Part shown: one piece after another, positions 8,936 through 18,155 of the stretch
Numbering within the stretch: the first letter of the stretch is position 1
Layout of the letters: every line of letters starts with the position of its first letter
NCBI GenBank assembly: GCA_020634245.1
Contig: JACKCC010000011.1
Coordinates: forward strand, 1-64,000
Direction of reading: 5' to 3'
Source of the DNA: Ardenticatenaceae bacterium
GTDB taxonomy: Bacteria; Chloroflexota; Anaerolineae; Promineifilales; Promineifilaceae
DNA length: 64,000 bases
Made by a program: the position numbers and the translations under genes
The notes under the pieces: generated by a model
Told to the model about the DNA's origin: nothing
Seen by the model: only the letters and a program-made list of their open reading frames with translations
Databases searched by the model: none

Positions 8936-10399
8936 ATGAGAACAAACTACCGCACTCATTCAGGCGTGCGTTTCCAGATGCTTTCCAATGACCAGTTGCA
9001 GGAACTATTTGATGGCGTCCTGCACGTCTTGGAATACACCGGTCTGGAAGTTCAGCACAAAAAAGCACGCAAAATCTTGAAGAAGGCCGGAGCCTGGGTG
9101 GATGGCGACCTCGTCCGCATTCCAGCCTACCTGGTCAAAGATGCCCTGGCCAAAGCGCCGCGCAGTTTCACCATTTTCTCGCGCAGCGGCAACCCGGCGC
9201 ACGACATCCACATCGGACCCGGACGGGCGCATTTTGGCCCTGGCCCTACCCCGCCTAATTTTATTGATATTGAAACGTTGGAGAGACGGCCGTACGTCCG
9301 CAACGACGCCCAAATCGTGGCCACCGTCTGCGACGCTCTGCCCAACATCGACTTCTGCGAATCCCTGGGCACCATTAGCGACGTCCACCACGAACTGGCT
9401 GCCTCCTACGAATTCGCCGAGATGTTTGCCCGTACCAGCAAGCCCATCGTCGCCTGGTCCTACGGCAAAGACGATGCCAAAGACATCCACAAAATCGCCA
9501 TCGCCGAAGCCGGTGGACAGGATGCGTTCGAAAAACGGCCCAATTACGTCCACTACTGCGAACCGCTTTCCCCGCTGGTCAGCACCAAAGAGGCATTGGA
9601 CAAACTCATCTTCTGTGCCGAACATCGCGTACCCGTCATATTCACTCCCTGCCCGTTAGCTGGTGGCACCGCTCCTATTACACCGGCAGGCATCATCATC
9701 CAGGCTGCGGCCGAATCGTGGATGGGATTGGTCGTGGCGCAGACACTTCAGCCCGGCTTGCCATTCTTCATGGGCGGCGTACTCTCCGTCATGGACATGA
9801 GCGCCATGATCCTGGCTTACGGCGCACCGGAACTGTCGTTGATGATGGCCGGACACACAGAGTTGGCCCATTTTGCCGGACTGCCACTCTGGCAAACCGG
9901 CGGCTGCACCGATTCCAAGACGCTGGACGAACAGGCGGCCATCGAAGGCTCACTGTCTGTCTTCTTCTCGGCGCTCAGCGGCGGCGACCTGTGCCACGAC
10001 GTGGGTTACACCGAAAGCGGGCTGACAGGCTCCATTTTGCAGACAGTGATGATGGACGAATCCATTGGCTATTCCCGCCGCATCACGCGCGGTATCGAAG
10101 TGAACGAAGAAACGCTGGCTGTCAATGTGATCAACCACGTGGGGCCTAATGGCCACTACCTGCGCGAACAGCATACACGGGATCATTACAAAACCGAATT
10201 CTGGTATCCCAAGTTGTGCGACCGGCGCAATTATGAAGAGTGGGAGATGATGGGCAGCCAGACGATGCGTGACCGGGTGATTGCTCGCACGCACGATATT
10301 TTGGCCACCCATACTCCGGCCCCCATCAAACCTGAAACCGAGGCCGCCATCGAAGCAGTACTGGCTGCGGCCAAAGAGCGCGTGAAGGAAAGCGCGTAA
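8936..10399 (+). CDS. MttB-family methyltransferase, non-pyrrolysine
   Basis: Substrate-specific methyltransferase that demethylates an amine or betaine and methylates a corrinoid protein. The 487 residues cover the whole MttB family, with GGTAPITPAG, LWQTGGCTDSKTLDEQAA and the C-terminal HVGPNGHYLREQHT. The reading frame has no internal TAG, so this is a glycine-betaine-type (MtgB-like) member rather than a pyrrolysine trimethylamine enzyme. GAAGGAG lies upstream. Intact corrinoid genes lie on both sides. The true substrate (glycine betaine, proline betaine, carnitine or other) cannot be told from sequence. Confidence 0.9.
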   Translation: MRTNYRTHSGVRFQMLSNDQLQELFDGVLHVLEYTGLEVQHKKARKILKKAGAWVDGDLVRIPAYLVKDALAKAPRSFTIFSRSGNPAHDIHIGPGRAHFGPGPTPPNFIDIETLERRPYVRNDAQIVATVCDALPNIDFCESLGTISDVHHELAASYEFAEMFARTSKPIVAWSYGKDDAKDIHKIAIAEAGGQDAFEKRPNYVHYCEPLSPLVSTKEALDKLIFCAEHRVPVIFTPCPLAGGTAPITPAGIIIQAAAESWMGLVVAQTLQPGLPFFMGGVLSVMDMSAMILAYGAPELSLMMAGHTELAHFAGLPLWQTGGCTDSKTLDEQAAIEGSLSVFFSALSGGDLCHDVGYTESGLTGSILQTVMMDESIGYSRRITRGIEVNEETLAVNVINHVGPNGHYLREQHTRDHYKTEFWYPKLCDRRNYEEWEMMGSQTMRDRVIARTHDILATHTPAPIKPETEAAIEAVLAAAKERVKESA

Positions 10400-10410
10400 G
10401 GAGATTTACC

Positions 10411-11052
10411 ATGAGCAGAATATATGAAAGATTGTCAACGGCCGTACTCGAAGGCGACGCCGATAAAGCCAAACAACTCACCGAAAAAGGACTGGAACAA
10501 GGACTGGGACCCAAAGACATTCTCGACAACGGTCTGGTCCCAGGCATGGACGAAGTCGGTGTACGCTTCAAGCGCGGCGATATGTTTGTCCCCGAAGTCT
10601 TAATGTCGGCCGACGCCATGTCCGCCGGGTTGGAAATATTAAAACCCCTCCTGGCTGCCAGCGGTGAGAAGTTGGCCGGCAAAATCCTCATGGGCACCGT
10701 CAAGGCCGACCTGCACGACATCGGCAAAAACCTGGTTTCCATGATGTGCGAAGGAGCCGGTTTTGAGATCATCGATTTGGGCTTCAACGTCCCGCCGGAA
10801 AAATTTGTCGCGGCTATCAAACAGCACCAACCGGAGGTTGTAGGCATGTCGGCCATGTTGACCACCACCATGCGGGCTATGGGCCACACCATCAAAGCCA
10901 TCGAAGAGGCTGGCCTGCGTGATCAGGTCAAAATCTTTGTTGGCGGCGCGCCGGTAGACGCGGCCTTCGCCGAACGCATCGGCGCTGACGGCTACGGCTC
11001 CAACGCCCCCTCCGGCGTGGAAATGGCCAAACGGTTTGTGGGGATGAATTAG
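10411..11052 (+). CDS. Corrinoid (B12-binding) methyltransferase protein, MttC-like 2
   Basis: Second corrinoid carrier, 213 aa, with the same architecture as the protein at 8203 and the base-off motif D100-x-H102-x-x-G105 (ADLHDIGKNL). It starts 12 bases after the MttB-family stop with AGGAG upstream, so it is likely that enzyme's direct partner. The first copy may pair with the pterin-binding enzyme or with the decayed MttB-like gene downstream. An ACGGCCGT lies near the start codon of both genes, encoding T-A-V at the same position. Confidence 0.92.
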   Translation: MSRIYERLSTAVLEGDADKAKQLTEKGLEQGLGPKDILDNGLVPGMDEVGVRFKRGDMFVPEVLMSADAMSAGLEILKPLLAASGEKLAGKILMGTVKADLHDIGKNLVSMMCEGAGFEIIDLGFNVPPEKFVAAIKQHQPEVVGMSAMLTTTMRAMGHTIKAIEEAGLRDQVKIFVGGAPVDAAFAERIGADGYGSNAPSGVEMAKRFVGMN

Positions 11053-11053
11053 T

Positions 11054-11125
11054 AATTGGCAGCTAGCGGCTAGTAGCTTATTATTTGACTAGCAACCAGC
11101 CACCAGCAGCCAACTACCAAGAAAC
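11054..11125. repeat. Low-complexity intergenic repeat (CAGC/CTAG units)
   Basis: Repeating GCAGCTAGCGGCTAG and CAACCAGCCACCAGCAGCC units lie before the DUF1638 gene. A related stretch occurs at about 11844-11905 and another at 40376-40412. Confidence 0.55.
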
Positions 11126-11129
11126 ACAA

Positions 11130-11811
11130 ATGTCCGATTCAAAATCCCTCCCCATCGTCGTCGTGGCCTGCGAAATATTTAGGGAAATGCTCAACGAGTT
11201 TTTACCAGATGAGATCGCCAGGGAAGCCGTCTGGCTCGATTATGGGCTGCATCGCGTACCGCAAAAAATACGGTTGTCGGTGCAGGACGTTATCGACCAG
11301 ATTGAAGAACCCAGTCTGATCCTGCTCGGTTACGGGCTGTGCGGCAACGGCATCTCCGGCATTCAGTCCGGCAAGCACACCTTGATTGTGCCCCGTATGG
11401 ACGACTGCATCACGATGCTGTTAGGTTCCTATGAGTCCTACATTCAGGAGTTTGAAGGCAATCCCGGCACCTACTACCTGAGCAAAGGCTGGCTGGAATC
11501 AGGCAGCCACCCGCTGAAAGAATACAACGAAGTCCGGGAAAAGTACGGCGAAAAAGACGCCAATTACATTATGGATACCCAGTACCAACATTACAAGCGT
11601 CTGGTTTCATTACCCATAATCAAGAAGATTTGACTGACAATGTTTTGGTAGCTAAAGGGCTGAATATTGTAAAGCGGTGGGGGAATGGAAATTAAGGAAG
11701 AAATTTGGGGTCGGACATTCATTACCGTCGGCTGGCCAAAGTTAAGGCTGGCCTTGGAGAAAGATCGAGTTTGTGATTATCCCGCCCGGTGGAGAGATGA
11801 ATCTAACCAAT
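11130..11811 (+). pseudogene. DUF1638 protein, 3' part frameshifted
   Basis: The intact part (11130-11633, 167 codons) is DUF1638, a family often found beside corrinoid methyltransferases; its biochemical role is not established. The ORF could be extended upstream to 11085 but would then run through a low-complexity repeat, so ATG 11130 is preferred. The family's C-terminal ending (VVPPG-type) reappears in another frame as FVIIPPGGEMN at about 11770-11805, after several stops. The gene is therefore broken, or the sequence has indel errors here. This marks the left edge of a damaged stretch reaching 13.4 kb. Confidence 0.7.
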
Positions 11812-11910
11812 TCATTCATGAAATTGGTTGTTAGGGCTATGCTGGTGGCTAGTGGCTTGCACCAGCAACCAGCGAATTCAACCACCAAAGCAACCATCAG
11901 GAGAATAAAC

Positions 11911-13420
11911 ATGCAAGAAAACGAATTATCAAGTCAATGCGACGCCTGCTTCTTGAAGGCAAGCTGACCGAAGATGAGATTGAAGCCATTCAACCACGCA
12001 GCGCGCATCAGTCCCTATACGAAACCGGCGCAAGCAAGCCATGAAAAAGAAGGTGGAAGGCTTATCTGTGGTGGCGCATTTGTCGAGGATACGACCGAGG
12101 AGCAGCCTGGTGAAAATTCCGCCCTGATGGTGGATAAGGCACGGCCACCCTGCTGCGCAAAGTGGTCGTTACCGGCCCGATCAAACACAAGATGAACTGT
12201 GGCCAAGGATCAGATTTACTGAAAGCGGTTCGATACGCTGTTGACCTGCATACCCATTTAACGGCGGCGGGCGACGTACCAGGACGTGAAAAACTTCGCC
12301 AAAATCGCCCAGGCGATGCCCAATATTGATTATGTCGCTGGGCATTGTGCAGGATTACCGCTGTTGGCACTTTACGATCGCTGGCAACAATATCTGGCGA
12401 TGCTGGAAGGAAACCACCAAGCCGGATTAATATTACGGCTGCTGACCTGAAGGCGTCCGTAGATCGCCAGAAATGGTCGAAGCATCCGGCTGGGCGGCAA
12501 AGAGGAATGGATGAAGGGGCCGGCCTTTTCGCTGTACATCGAGCCGGTACGCTTCGTTGAGCCACTCGCAAGAGGTGGTGCAGGCTGTTGTTCGCCCTCG
12601 GATTAACTACATCCCGTTTTGTGTAACACCTGCTCTGGCGGTGCTGGCAGCACCACGACTTTGGCGGAACGGCCGTGCAAGCTCCTCACCGAAAGCTTCC
12701 TCTTCGCGCATCGTCCTCAGGCCAGATTCGCAAACCGGCGGTGCCCCCATCATCGGCGGCTCATGTCCAATACGGATATGCTGACCACCGTCGCTGTGCC
12801 ATGGCTCGCCGGAAGCGTATTCTGCTCAAAGTGCCGCTTACACCCAAATTACCAAGTGCTCAATGTGCCCATGTACGAAAAACCGCTGGTCGCTTCCTGA
12901 TGCTGTTGCCTGGACGAGCAGGTAGCAATGGAAGCGACGATCGATCGCCATCACCGCCGCACTGGTGGGCGGCAACATGATCCACGATGTAGGCTACCGA
13001 ACAAGCGATCAACCAGCCGCCCACCGAGCAAATGGTCGCCCTCCAACGAAATCATTAGTACGGTCAAACGCATCCCACGCGGCATCCCCTGTCAACGACG
13101 AAAACCAAAAGCACCTAACGTCATGGACGATGTCGGACCGGTGGCCATTTCCTGAACACGACCATACCCATAAGCGCTTCAAGATTGAAATCTGGCGGGC
13201 CTGATCCTCATCAACCGGCAAAACTGGGAAGATTGGAAACGCACGCCGAGCCAAACGATTCAACGAGCGAGTTGGGGCAACGAGCGGGAGGCGCGAAATC
13301 TTGAAGCGAGACCGATTTCAACCTGGACGAGGCGATAAAAGGTGAACTGCGCTGCGTTCGCCAGAATTGGCTGACGCCCGCCACAAGGATGAAGAGTTGA
13401 TATGAGATGTTTGTCTGACC
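11911..13420 (+). pseudogene. Decayed second MttB-family methyltransferase gene
   Basis: No long ORF exists, but fragments in shifting frames match the intact MttB-family protein in order. QDVKNFAKIAQAMPNIDYV (about 12283-12340) matches its ALPNIDF region. CSGGAGSTTTLAE (about 12625-12670) matches the glycine-rich core. VGPVAIS/FPEHDHTHKRFKIEIW with NWEDW (about 13130-13240) matches its C-terminal end. A plausible start with AGGAG lies at 11911, though the first ~300 bases are hard to place. Frameshifts occur every few dozen bases. It may be a true pseudogene or error-rich assembly. Confidence 0.65.
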
Positions 13421-13448
13421 TGCCGTCTACTCATCAAAAACGGCGATA

Positions 13449-13485
13449 CGTGATGCGTGAAACCCGTCACGTATCACGCATCACG
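13449..13485. repeat. Inverted repeat CGTGATGCGTGA / TCACGCATCACG
   Basis: A perfect 12-base inverted repeat (13449-13460 and 13474-13485) with an inner GTCACGTATCACG copy. It overlaps the first codons of the annotated downstream ORF, which suggests the true protein start lies further in. A similar element lies at 33044-33071. Confidence 0.7.
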
Positions 13486-15499
13486 GAATTCACGCACCTT
13501 GGGAACCAATAACGACTCTCCGAATCTCGTTCTGGGCATCGACACCGGCGGCACGTACACCGACGGCATCTTGCTGGAATATGAAACGCGGCGGGTGCTG
13601 GCGGCGCACAAGAGCCTGACCACCAAGCGCGATTTTGCCATCGGCATCGAAAACGTCATCGAAGGCATCCACATCAGTGATCCTGCGGCGATTCGGATGG
13701 TTTCGATTTCGACGACATTGGCCACCAACGCCATCGCCGAGGGCAAAAGCAAGCGAGTGGCGCTGCTGCTGATCGGCTACGACCCGGAGCTAATCGCTAA
13801 CTTTAAGATGGCGGCGCGGTTCGCCACGCCCCATTACGCTTATTTTGACGGCGGGCATGATTTGTACGGCCGTGAACAATCCCCCCTCGATCTACCCGCC
13901 ATCCTGGCCAAAGTGACTGCGCTCAAGGGCAAAGTCGATGCCATTGCCATCTCCGGCTACTTCAGTCCGCTTAACCCGGAACACGAAATTCGGACTTACG
14001 AAGCTGTCAGCCGCATTTGCGATTTGCCGGTGGTGCTGGGCCACCAGCTTTCGACCAAATTAGGATCGGTGGAGCGGGCGACGACGGCCGCTTTGAATGC
14101 CTCGCTGTTGGCCGTGTTACAGCAGTTCGTCATTGCCGTGCGCCGGGCGATGGAAAAACGTCACATCGACGCGCCGCTTATGGTCGTGCGCGGCGACGGC
14201 ACGCTGATGAGCGACGAATTTGCCGCCCGCACACCGGTGGAAACGATCCATTCTGGTCCGGCAGCCAGTGCCATTGGCGGCCGTTTCCTCTCCCGGCTGG
14301 ACAAGGCGCTGGTGGTGGACGTGGGCGGCACGACGACCGACATCGCCCTCATCGAAAACGGCCAGGTGACGGTGAGTGAGGAAGGGGCGACAGTCGGAGG
14401 GTATAAAACGGCCGTTAAAGCCGCCAATCTCCTCTCCATCGCTCTGGGCGGGGACAGCCACATCCGCCAGACCAAAGAGCGGGCGCTGACCATCGGCCCG
14501 GAGCGCGTCGTGCCTTTGGCTTATCTGGCCCAGCAGTACCCCCGTGTTCACGAGCAGCTTAAGATGCTCACCCGCCGCCTCAGCCTATCCACACCGGCCG
14601 ATTCGCTGGAATACTGGTTCCTCCTGCGCCAGCCGGATGAAGCGGAACTGGCCACGCCGCAGCAGCGCCAACTGGTCAACCTGCTGCGCGATGGGCCGCA
14701 GCCACTGCCCCAAATTTTGCAGCAGCTCAAATTGCTGCACGTGGGCCAGCTTGACGCCGGGGATTTGTGGCGCGAGGAAATTCTGGCCAAGTCCGGATTG
14801 ACACCGACGGATTTATTGCACGTGGACGGCCGTTACACCCCCTGGAACGTCGAAGCAGCCAAACTGGCGGTGGACGTGTTCTACAAATTCCTCTACCGCA
14901 CGCCGGAAGAACTGCACCAACAGGTCTGGAAGCAGATGACGGAGACCATCGTCCAGGCCATTCTCACCTTTTTGACCAACCGGGAACTGCCGCCGGAAGC
15001 CCGGCCCAAGGACAACGACCTGGGCCGCTGGTTCTTTTTCAACAGTTTGTACGACGAGCATCCTCACCTGGAAAGCCAACTGCGGCTGCGTTATCCGCTC
15101 ATCGGCATCGGCGCGCCGGCGGGAATTTTGCTGCCAGACGTGGCCAAACTGCTGCACACGGAGTTGATTTTGCCCGATCATCATGAAGTAGCCAACGCCG
15201 TCGGTGCCGTCGCCGGCAGCGTGATGGTCACGGCCGAACTGCTGGTTTATCCGCTGCTGTCGCAGGAAGGGTTGGAGGTGTTGGGTTATTACGTGCAGAG
15301 TGGCGACGGCCGTTCCCAATTCGAAGAACTGGACGACGCCCTGAATCACGCCCGCCAACTCAGCCAGGAACAGGCGCTGGGCGCAGCTCTCCGCTCCGGC
15401 GCCGACAATCCCCAGGTCGTCGTCACGGAAACGGCCGATGGCCTGGATACTTATCGCATACAGGCCAAAGCCGTGGGCAATCCACGCTTGGCCAGGTAA
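13457..15499 (+). CDS. Hydantoinase/oxoprolinase-like ASKHA protein 1
   Basis: Resembles HyuA-type hydantoinase/oxoprolinase subunits. The N-terminal nucleotide-binding motif is GIDTGGTYTDG; a second phosphate motif, VDVGGTTTDIALIENG, lies near residue 290; and LGGDS follows. It is about 680 aa, full-length for a one-piece A-type subunit, but no HyuB gene is adjacent. The GTG at 13457 lies inside an inverted repeat; TTG 13499 or another non-ATG codon may be the real start, as the conserved part begins near residue 25. Its paralogue at 18156 shares the whole architecture. The substrate is unknown; the setting suggests work on N-methylated compounds or on corrinoid protein activation (inference). 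Confidence 0.78.
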   Translation: MKPVTYHASRNSRTLGTNNDSPNLVLGIDTGGTYTDGILLEYETRRVLAAHKSLTTKRDFAIGIENVIEGIHISDPAAIRMVSISTTLATNAIAEGKSKRVALLLIGYDPELIANFKMAARFATPHYAYFDGGHDLYGREQSPLDLPAILAKVTALKGKVDAIAISGYFSPLNPEHEIRTYEAVSRICDLPVVLGHQLSTKLGSVERATTAALNASLLAVLQQFVIAVRRAMEKRHIDAPLMVVRGDGTLMSDEFAARTPVETIHSGPAASAIGGRFLSRLDKALVVDVGGTTTDIALIENGQVTVSEEGATVGGYKTAVKAANLLSIALGGDSHIRQTKERALTIGPERVVPLAYLAQQYPRVHEQLKMLTRRLSLSTPADSLEYWFLLRQPDEAELATPQQRQLVNLLRDGPQPLPQILQQLKLLHVGQLDAGDLWREEILAKSGLTPTDLLHVDGRYTPWNVEAAKLAVDVFYKFLYRTPEELHQQVWKQMTETIVQAILTFLTNRELPPEARPKDNDLGRWFFFNSLYDEHPHLESQLRLRYPLIGIGAPAGILLPDVAKLLHTELILPDHHEVANAVGAVAGSVMVTAELLVYPLLSQEGLEVLGYYVQSGDGRSQFEELDDALNHARQLSQEQALGAALRSGADNPQVVVTETADGLDTYRIQAKAVGNPRLAR

Positions 15500-15534
15500 T
15501 GGAAATTGGAGACCACTTACTCATGTCATGCTGA

Positions 15535-15592
15535 ACGCAGTGAAGCATCCAGACAAGTTGGTCAAGATTCTTCGCCTTTGGCTCAGAATGAC
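15535..15592. repeat. Dispersed inverted repeat (GTCATGCTGA ... TCAGAATGAC)
   Basis: The ends are complementary and enclose GAAGCATCC and GATTCTTCGCC arms. This is the common intergenic palindrome type seen in many bacterial genomes (CATGCTGA...TCAGAATGAC). It has no coding content. Confidence 0.7.
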
Positions 15593-15650
15593 AAACACAA
15601 AGTCTGATTTTTCCAATGGTTAGTCTTCAATTTCCCAAAGGGTATATTTT

Positions 15651-16292
15651 ATGGAATTGATACGAGTTGATACCCAACAAGCCTACGAACAGATTCGCGA
15701 GCGAATCATTACCTTGGCACTGGCTCCTGGCGCGGCGATTAATCCGCAAGCGTTGGCCGGTGAACTGGATCTGGGGTTGACGGCCGTACAAGAAGCGCTC
15801 AAACTGCTTGTCCATGACGATCTAGTCGTGGTTACGCCGCGACATGGCCTGTACGTGGCCGACGTCACCCTGACCGACCTGGAACAAATCAGCGAAACGC
15901 GCCTGTCGTTGGAACCATTGTGCGCCCGATTGGCAGCCCAGCGAGCCACGGCCGATGATCTGGCGGTGCTGGATGCGTTGTGCGCGGCGCAAAAGGGGAT
16001 TGATGGGGGTGACGGCCGTTCACTCTTCGACCTCGACCACAAATTCCATCAAGCTATCGCCCAGGCTGCCCACAACAAATACCTGGCCCGCACCCTGGAG
16101 CATTTCTTTGGTTTGTCACAGCGGTTGTGGTATCTGGCCCTGCCTCACCTTGATTTTTTGGCAACGGCCGTAGACGAGCATTTGAATCTGGTAACGGCCG
16201 TACGCGATAAAGACGCCGACCGCGCTGCCCAAATCATGCACGACCACGTCCAAGACTTTTACGACAAAGTCCGCCAAATTCTATCCGATTAA
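15651..16292 (+). CDS. GntR-family transcriptional regulator, FCD (FadR) subfamily
   Basis: DNA-binding regulator of 213 aa. Residues 5-70 form the winged helix-turn-helix (AYEQIRERIITLALAPGAAINPQALAGEL); residues 80-205 form an FCD effector domain with its metal-binding Asp/His positions (DLDHKFHQAIAQAAHN, MHDHV). It sits between the first hydantoinase-like gene and the corrinoid activator gene on the same strand and may control that group in response to a carboxylate-type ligand (inference). ATG at 15651 follows AAAGGG. Confidence 0.87.
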   Translation: MELIRVDTQQAYEQIRERIITLALAPGAAINPQALAGELDLGLTAVQEALKLLVHDDLVVVTPRHGLYVADVTLTDLEQISETRLSLEPLCARLAAQRATADDLAVLDALCAAQKGIDGGDGRSLFDLDHKFHQAIAQAAHNKYLARTLEHFFGLSQRLWYLALPHLDFLATAVDEHLNLVTAVRDKDADRAAQIMHDHVQDFYDKVRQILSD

Positions 16293-16314
16293 AAGTACGT
16301 CATCGTAGGGGCGA

Positions 16315-16455
16315 GGCAATCGGCCAAAACGTTGGCAAAACGAACGGCCTTGTCACCGATTGCTTCGCCCAGCCCTGGCCAACCAACGGGCGAGGCGGTT
16401 GGATGGGAAGATGGTTTGTCATTCGGAAGATCGTGGCCAACCGCCTCGCCCCTAC
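16315..16455. repeat. REP-like inverted repeat (GTAGGGGCGAGGC ... GCCTCGCCCCTAC)
   Basis: Perfect 13-base terminal inverted repeats enclose smaller internal arms (GGCAATCGGC / ACCGATTGC, GGCGAGGCGGTTGG / CCAACCGCC). The element lies wholly between genes. A relative with TAGGGGTGGGATGACCGGG ends lies at 24523. Confidence 0.75.
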
Positions 16456-16496
16456 CATAATGAATTGTTGATGAATAGATTGAAGGATTGATTTTC

Positions 16497-18071
16497 ATGC
16501 CCAAAGTCACCGCCATTTACGGCGAAAAAGAAGCCGCCGTCGAAGTCGCCGCCGGAACAATCATTGGCGAGGCTATCGTCGCCACCGGACTGCCGCTGGA
16601 GCAGCCCTGCGCCGGACGCGGCACCTGCGGCAAATGCAAAATTCTGGCCGAAGCCGGTTTAGCCCCACCCGACGAAGTCGAATTTGCCAATCTGACACCG
16701 GGCGAGATGGCCGTCGGCAACCGGCTGGCCTGCCGCGCCCGCGTTACCGGCGACGTAACGGCGACGCTGGCCCCCATCGTCGTCTACTCCAACAAAATTT
16801 TCCGGGCCAGCAACCGCTACAAAAAAGAGCGCGGCGTGCCGCTGGGCCTGGCTATTGACCTGGGTTCAACAACGGTTGCCGCTTTTTTGACAATGCTCGA
16901 TAACGGCGAGGTATGCGCCGGGGGCGCGGGCCTCAATCAGCAAACGGCCTATGGCGCGGATGTGATTTCGCGGCTGGCGGCGGCGACCGACGCCCCGGCT
17001 GACGCCGAACGGCTGCACAAGTTGGCCGTCGCTTCGATTAATCAGGCGGTTGACTCGTTGAAATTATCGCCCAAAATTCTGGCCCGCGTGGGGCGAGTGA
17101 CGATTGTCGGCAACGTAGCCATGCACCACTTGCTGGCCCGGCTGCCGCTGGAATCGCTGGCCGGGCTGCCCTTCCAACCGTATGACAGTGCGGCGATTTT
17201 GGAAGCGGCCGACCTGCTGAGCGGCATTTTCCCGGCGGGGACACAAGTAACGCTGCCGCCGCTGGTGGGCGGATTTGTCGGCTCGGACGCGCTGGCCTGT
17301 CTGGCTTATTTTGGTTTTGACAACGCGCCCGGCCCAATGGCGGCCATCGATTTGGGAACGAATGGCGAGGTGATGGTCACCGATGGGCAGCGTATCCTGA
17401 CTGCTTCAACGGCGGCAGGCCCGGCCTTTGAAGGCGTCAATATCTCTTGTGGCTCGCGGGCAGTGGATGGCGCGGTTATCGATGTGCAAATTAAAGGCGG
17501 CGGGCTGAATTTTGCGACGATTGCCGATGAACCGCCGGTGGGACTGACGGGATCGGGCTTGCTCAGTCTGGTGCATGGACTGGTCACAGCGGGCGTAGTG
17601 GGGGTGAACGGCCGTATCACCACCAATCCCCCCATCTTTGCCGACCGTCTGAGCACAGATGACCATGGTGCACAACGTCTCGCCCTGACCGATGAAATGT
17701 ACCTCAGCCAATGGGATATACGCGAACTGCAAAAAGCGAAGGGAGCCATCCGCGCTGCGATTGATGTCTTGCTGGATCAACTCAACTTAACACCGACCGA
17801 TTTGGAGAGGGTCATCCTCACCGGCTCGTTTGGCGGGCAGATCGACATCGACGCCGTCCTGGGGCTGGGGATGATCCCGCCGGTGCGCCGCGAAGTGGTC
17901 GAAACAGTCGCCAACGGAGCCGGATTTGGCGCGGCCATGTTCCTCAGCGACGACGGCTTTGCCCTGGGTGAAAAGCTGGCCGCCAAAGCGGAGCAGGTCG
18001 ACCTGGACCTGGATGCCGGGTTCAACATGCGCTACATCAGCGGGATGAGTCTAGCCCCGAATGGAGAGTAA
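16497..18071 (+). CDS. Reductive activator of corrinoid proteins (RACE; 2Fe-2S ferredoxin plus ASKHA/DUF4445)
   Basis: Restores the catalytic cob(I)amide state of corrinoid proteins after accidental oxidation, using electrons from its own 2Fe-2S cluster. The ferredoxin domain has C38, C44, C47 and C79 (CAGRGTCGKCK). The ASKHA part begins at GLAIDLGSTTVAAF and ends with ILTGSFGGQIDIDAVLGLG, as in family members. I chose ATG 16497, about 9 bases after GAAGGA; a TTG at 16488 is in frame. Length ~524 aa is slightly short of many homologues but complete. The likely clients are the two corrinoid proteins at 8203 and 10411. Confidence 0.88.
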   Translation: MPKVTAIYGEKEAAVEVAAGTIIGEAIVATGLPLEQPCAGRGTCGKCKILAEAGLAPPDEVEFANLTPGEMAVGNRLACRARVTGDVTATLAPIVVYSNKIFRASNRYKKERGVPLGLAIDLGSTTVAAFLTMLDNGEVCAGGAGLNQQTAYGADVISRLAAATDAPADAERLHKLAVASINQAVDSLKLSPKILARVGRVTIVGNVAMHHLLARLPLESLAGLPFQPYDSAAILEAADLLSGIFPAGTQVTLPPLVGGFVGSDALACLAYFGFDNAPGPMAAIDLGTNGEVMVTDGQRILTASTAAGPAFEGVNISCGSRAVDGAVIDVQIKGGGLNFATIADEPPVGLTGSGLLSLVHGLVTAGVVGVNGRITTNPPIFADRLSTDDHGAQRLALTDEMYLSQWDIRELQKAKGAIRAAIDVLLDQLNLTPTDLERVILTGSFGGQIDIDAVLGLGMIPPVRREVVETVANGAGFGAAMFLSDDGFALGEKLAAKAEQVDLDLDAGFNMRYISGMSLAPNGE

Positions 18072-18153
18072 GAAAACCGCAAAGGACGCAAAGCGCGCAA
18101 AGATTTATTTGGTTTTTCTTTGCGTTCTTCGCGCCCTTTGCGGTGAAGTTTTC
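18071..18153. repeat. Intergenic inverted repeat (ACCGCAAAGGACGCAAAG type)
   Basis: The left arm AGAAAACCGCAAAGGACGCA is complementary, with small gaps, to the right arm TGCGTTCTTCGCGCCCTTTG plus CGGTGAAGTTTTC. It fills the whole gap between two genes and may act as an mRNA hairpin. Confidence 0.7.
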
Positions 18154-18155
18154 TC

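Noticed and set aside
8936..10399. Pyrrolysine-containing trimethylamine methyltransferase (mttB)
   Set aside because: The frame has no internal TAG codon and no pylT or pylBCD genes are visible; it is a non-pyrrolysine family member.
12345..13204. Several ORFs of 70-100 codons as new small genes
   Set aside because: They are frame fragments and antisense shadows of a decayed MttB-family gene; the true family motifs jump between frames.
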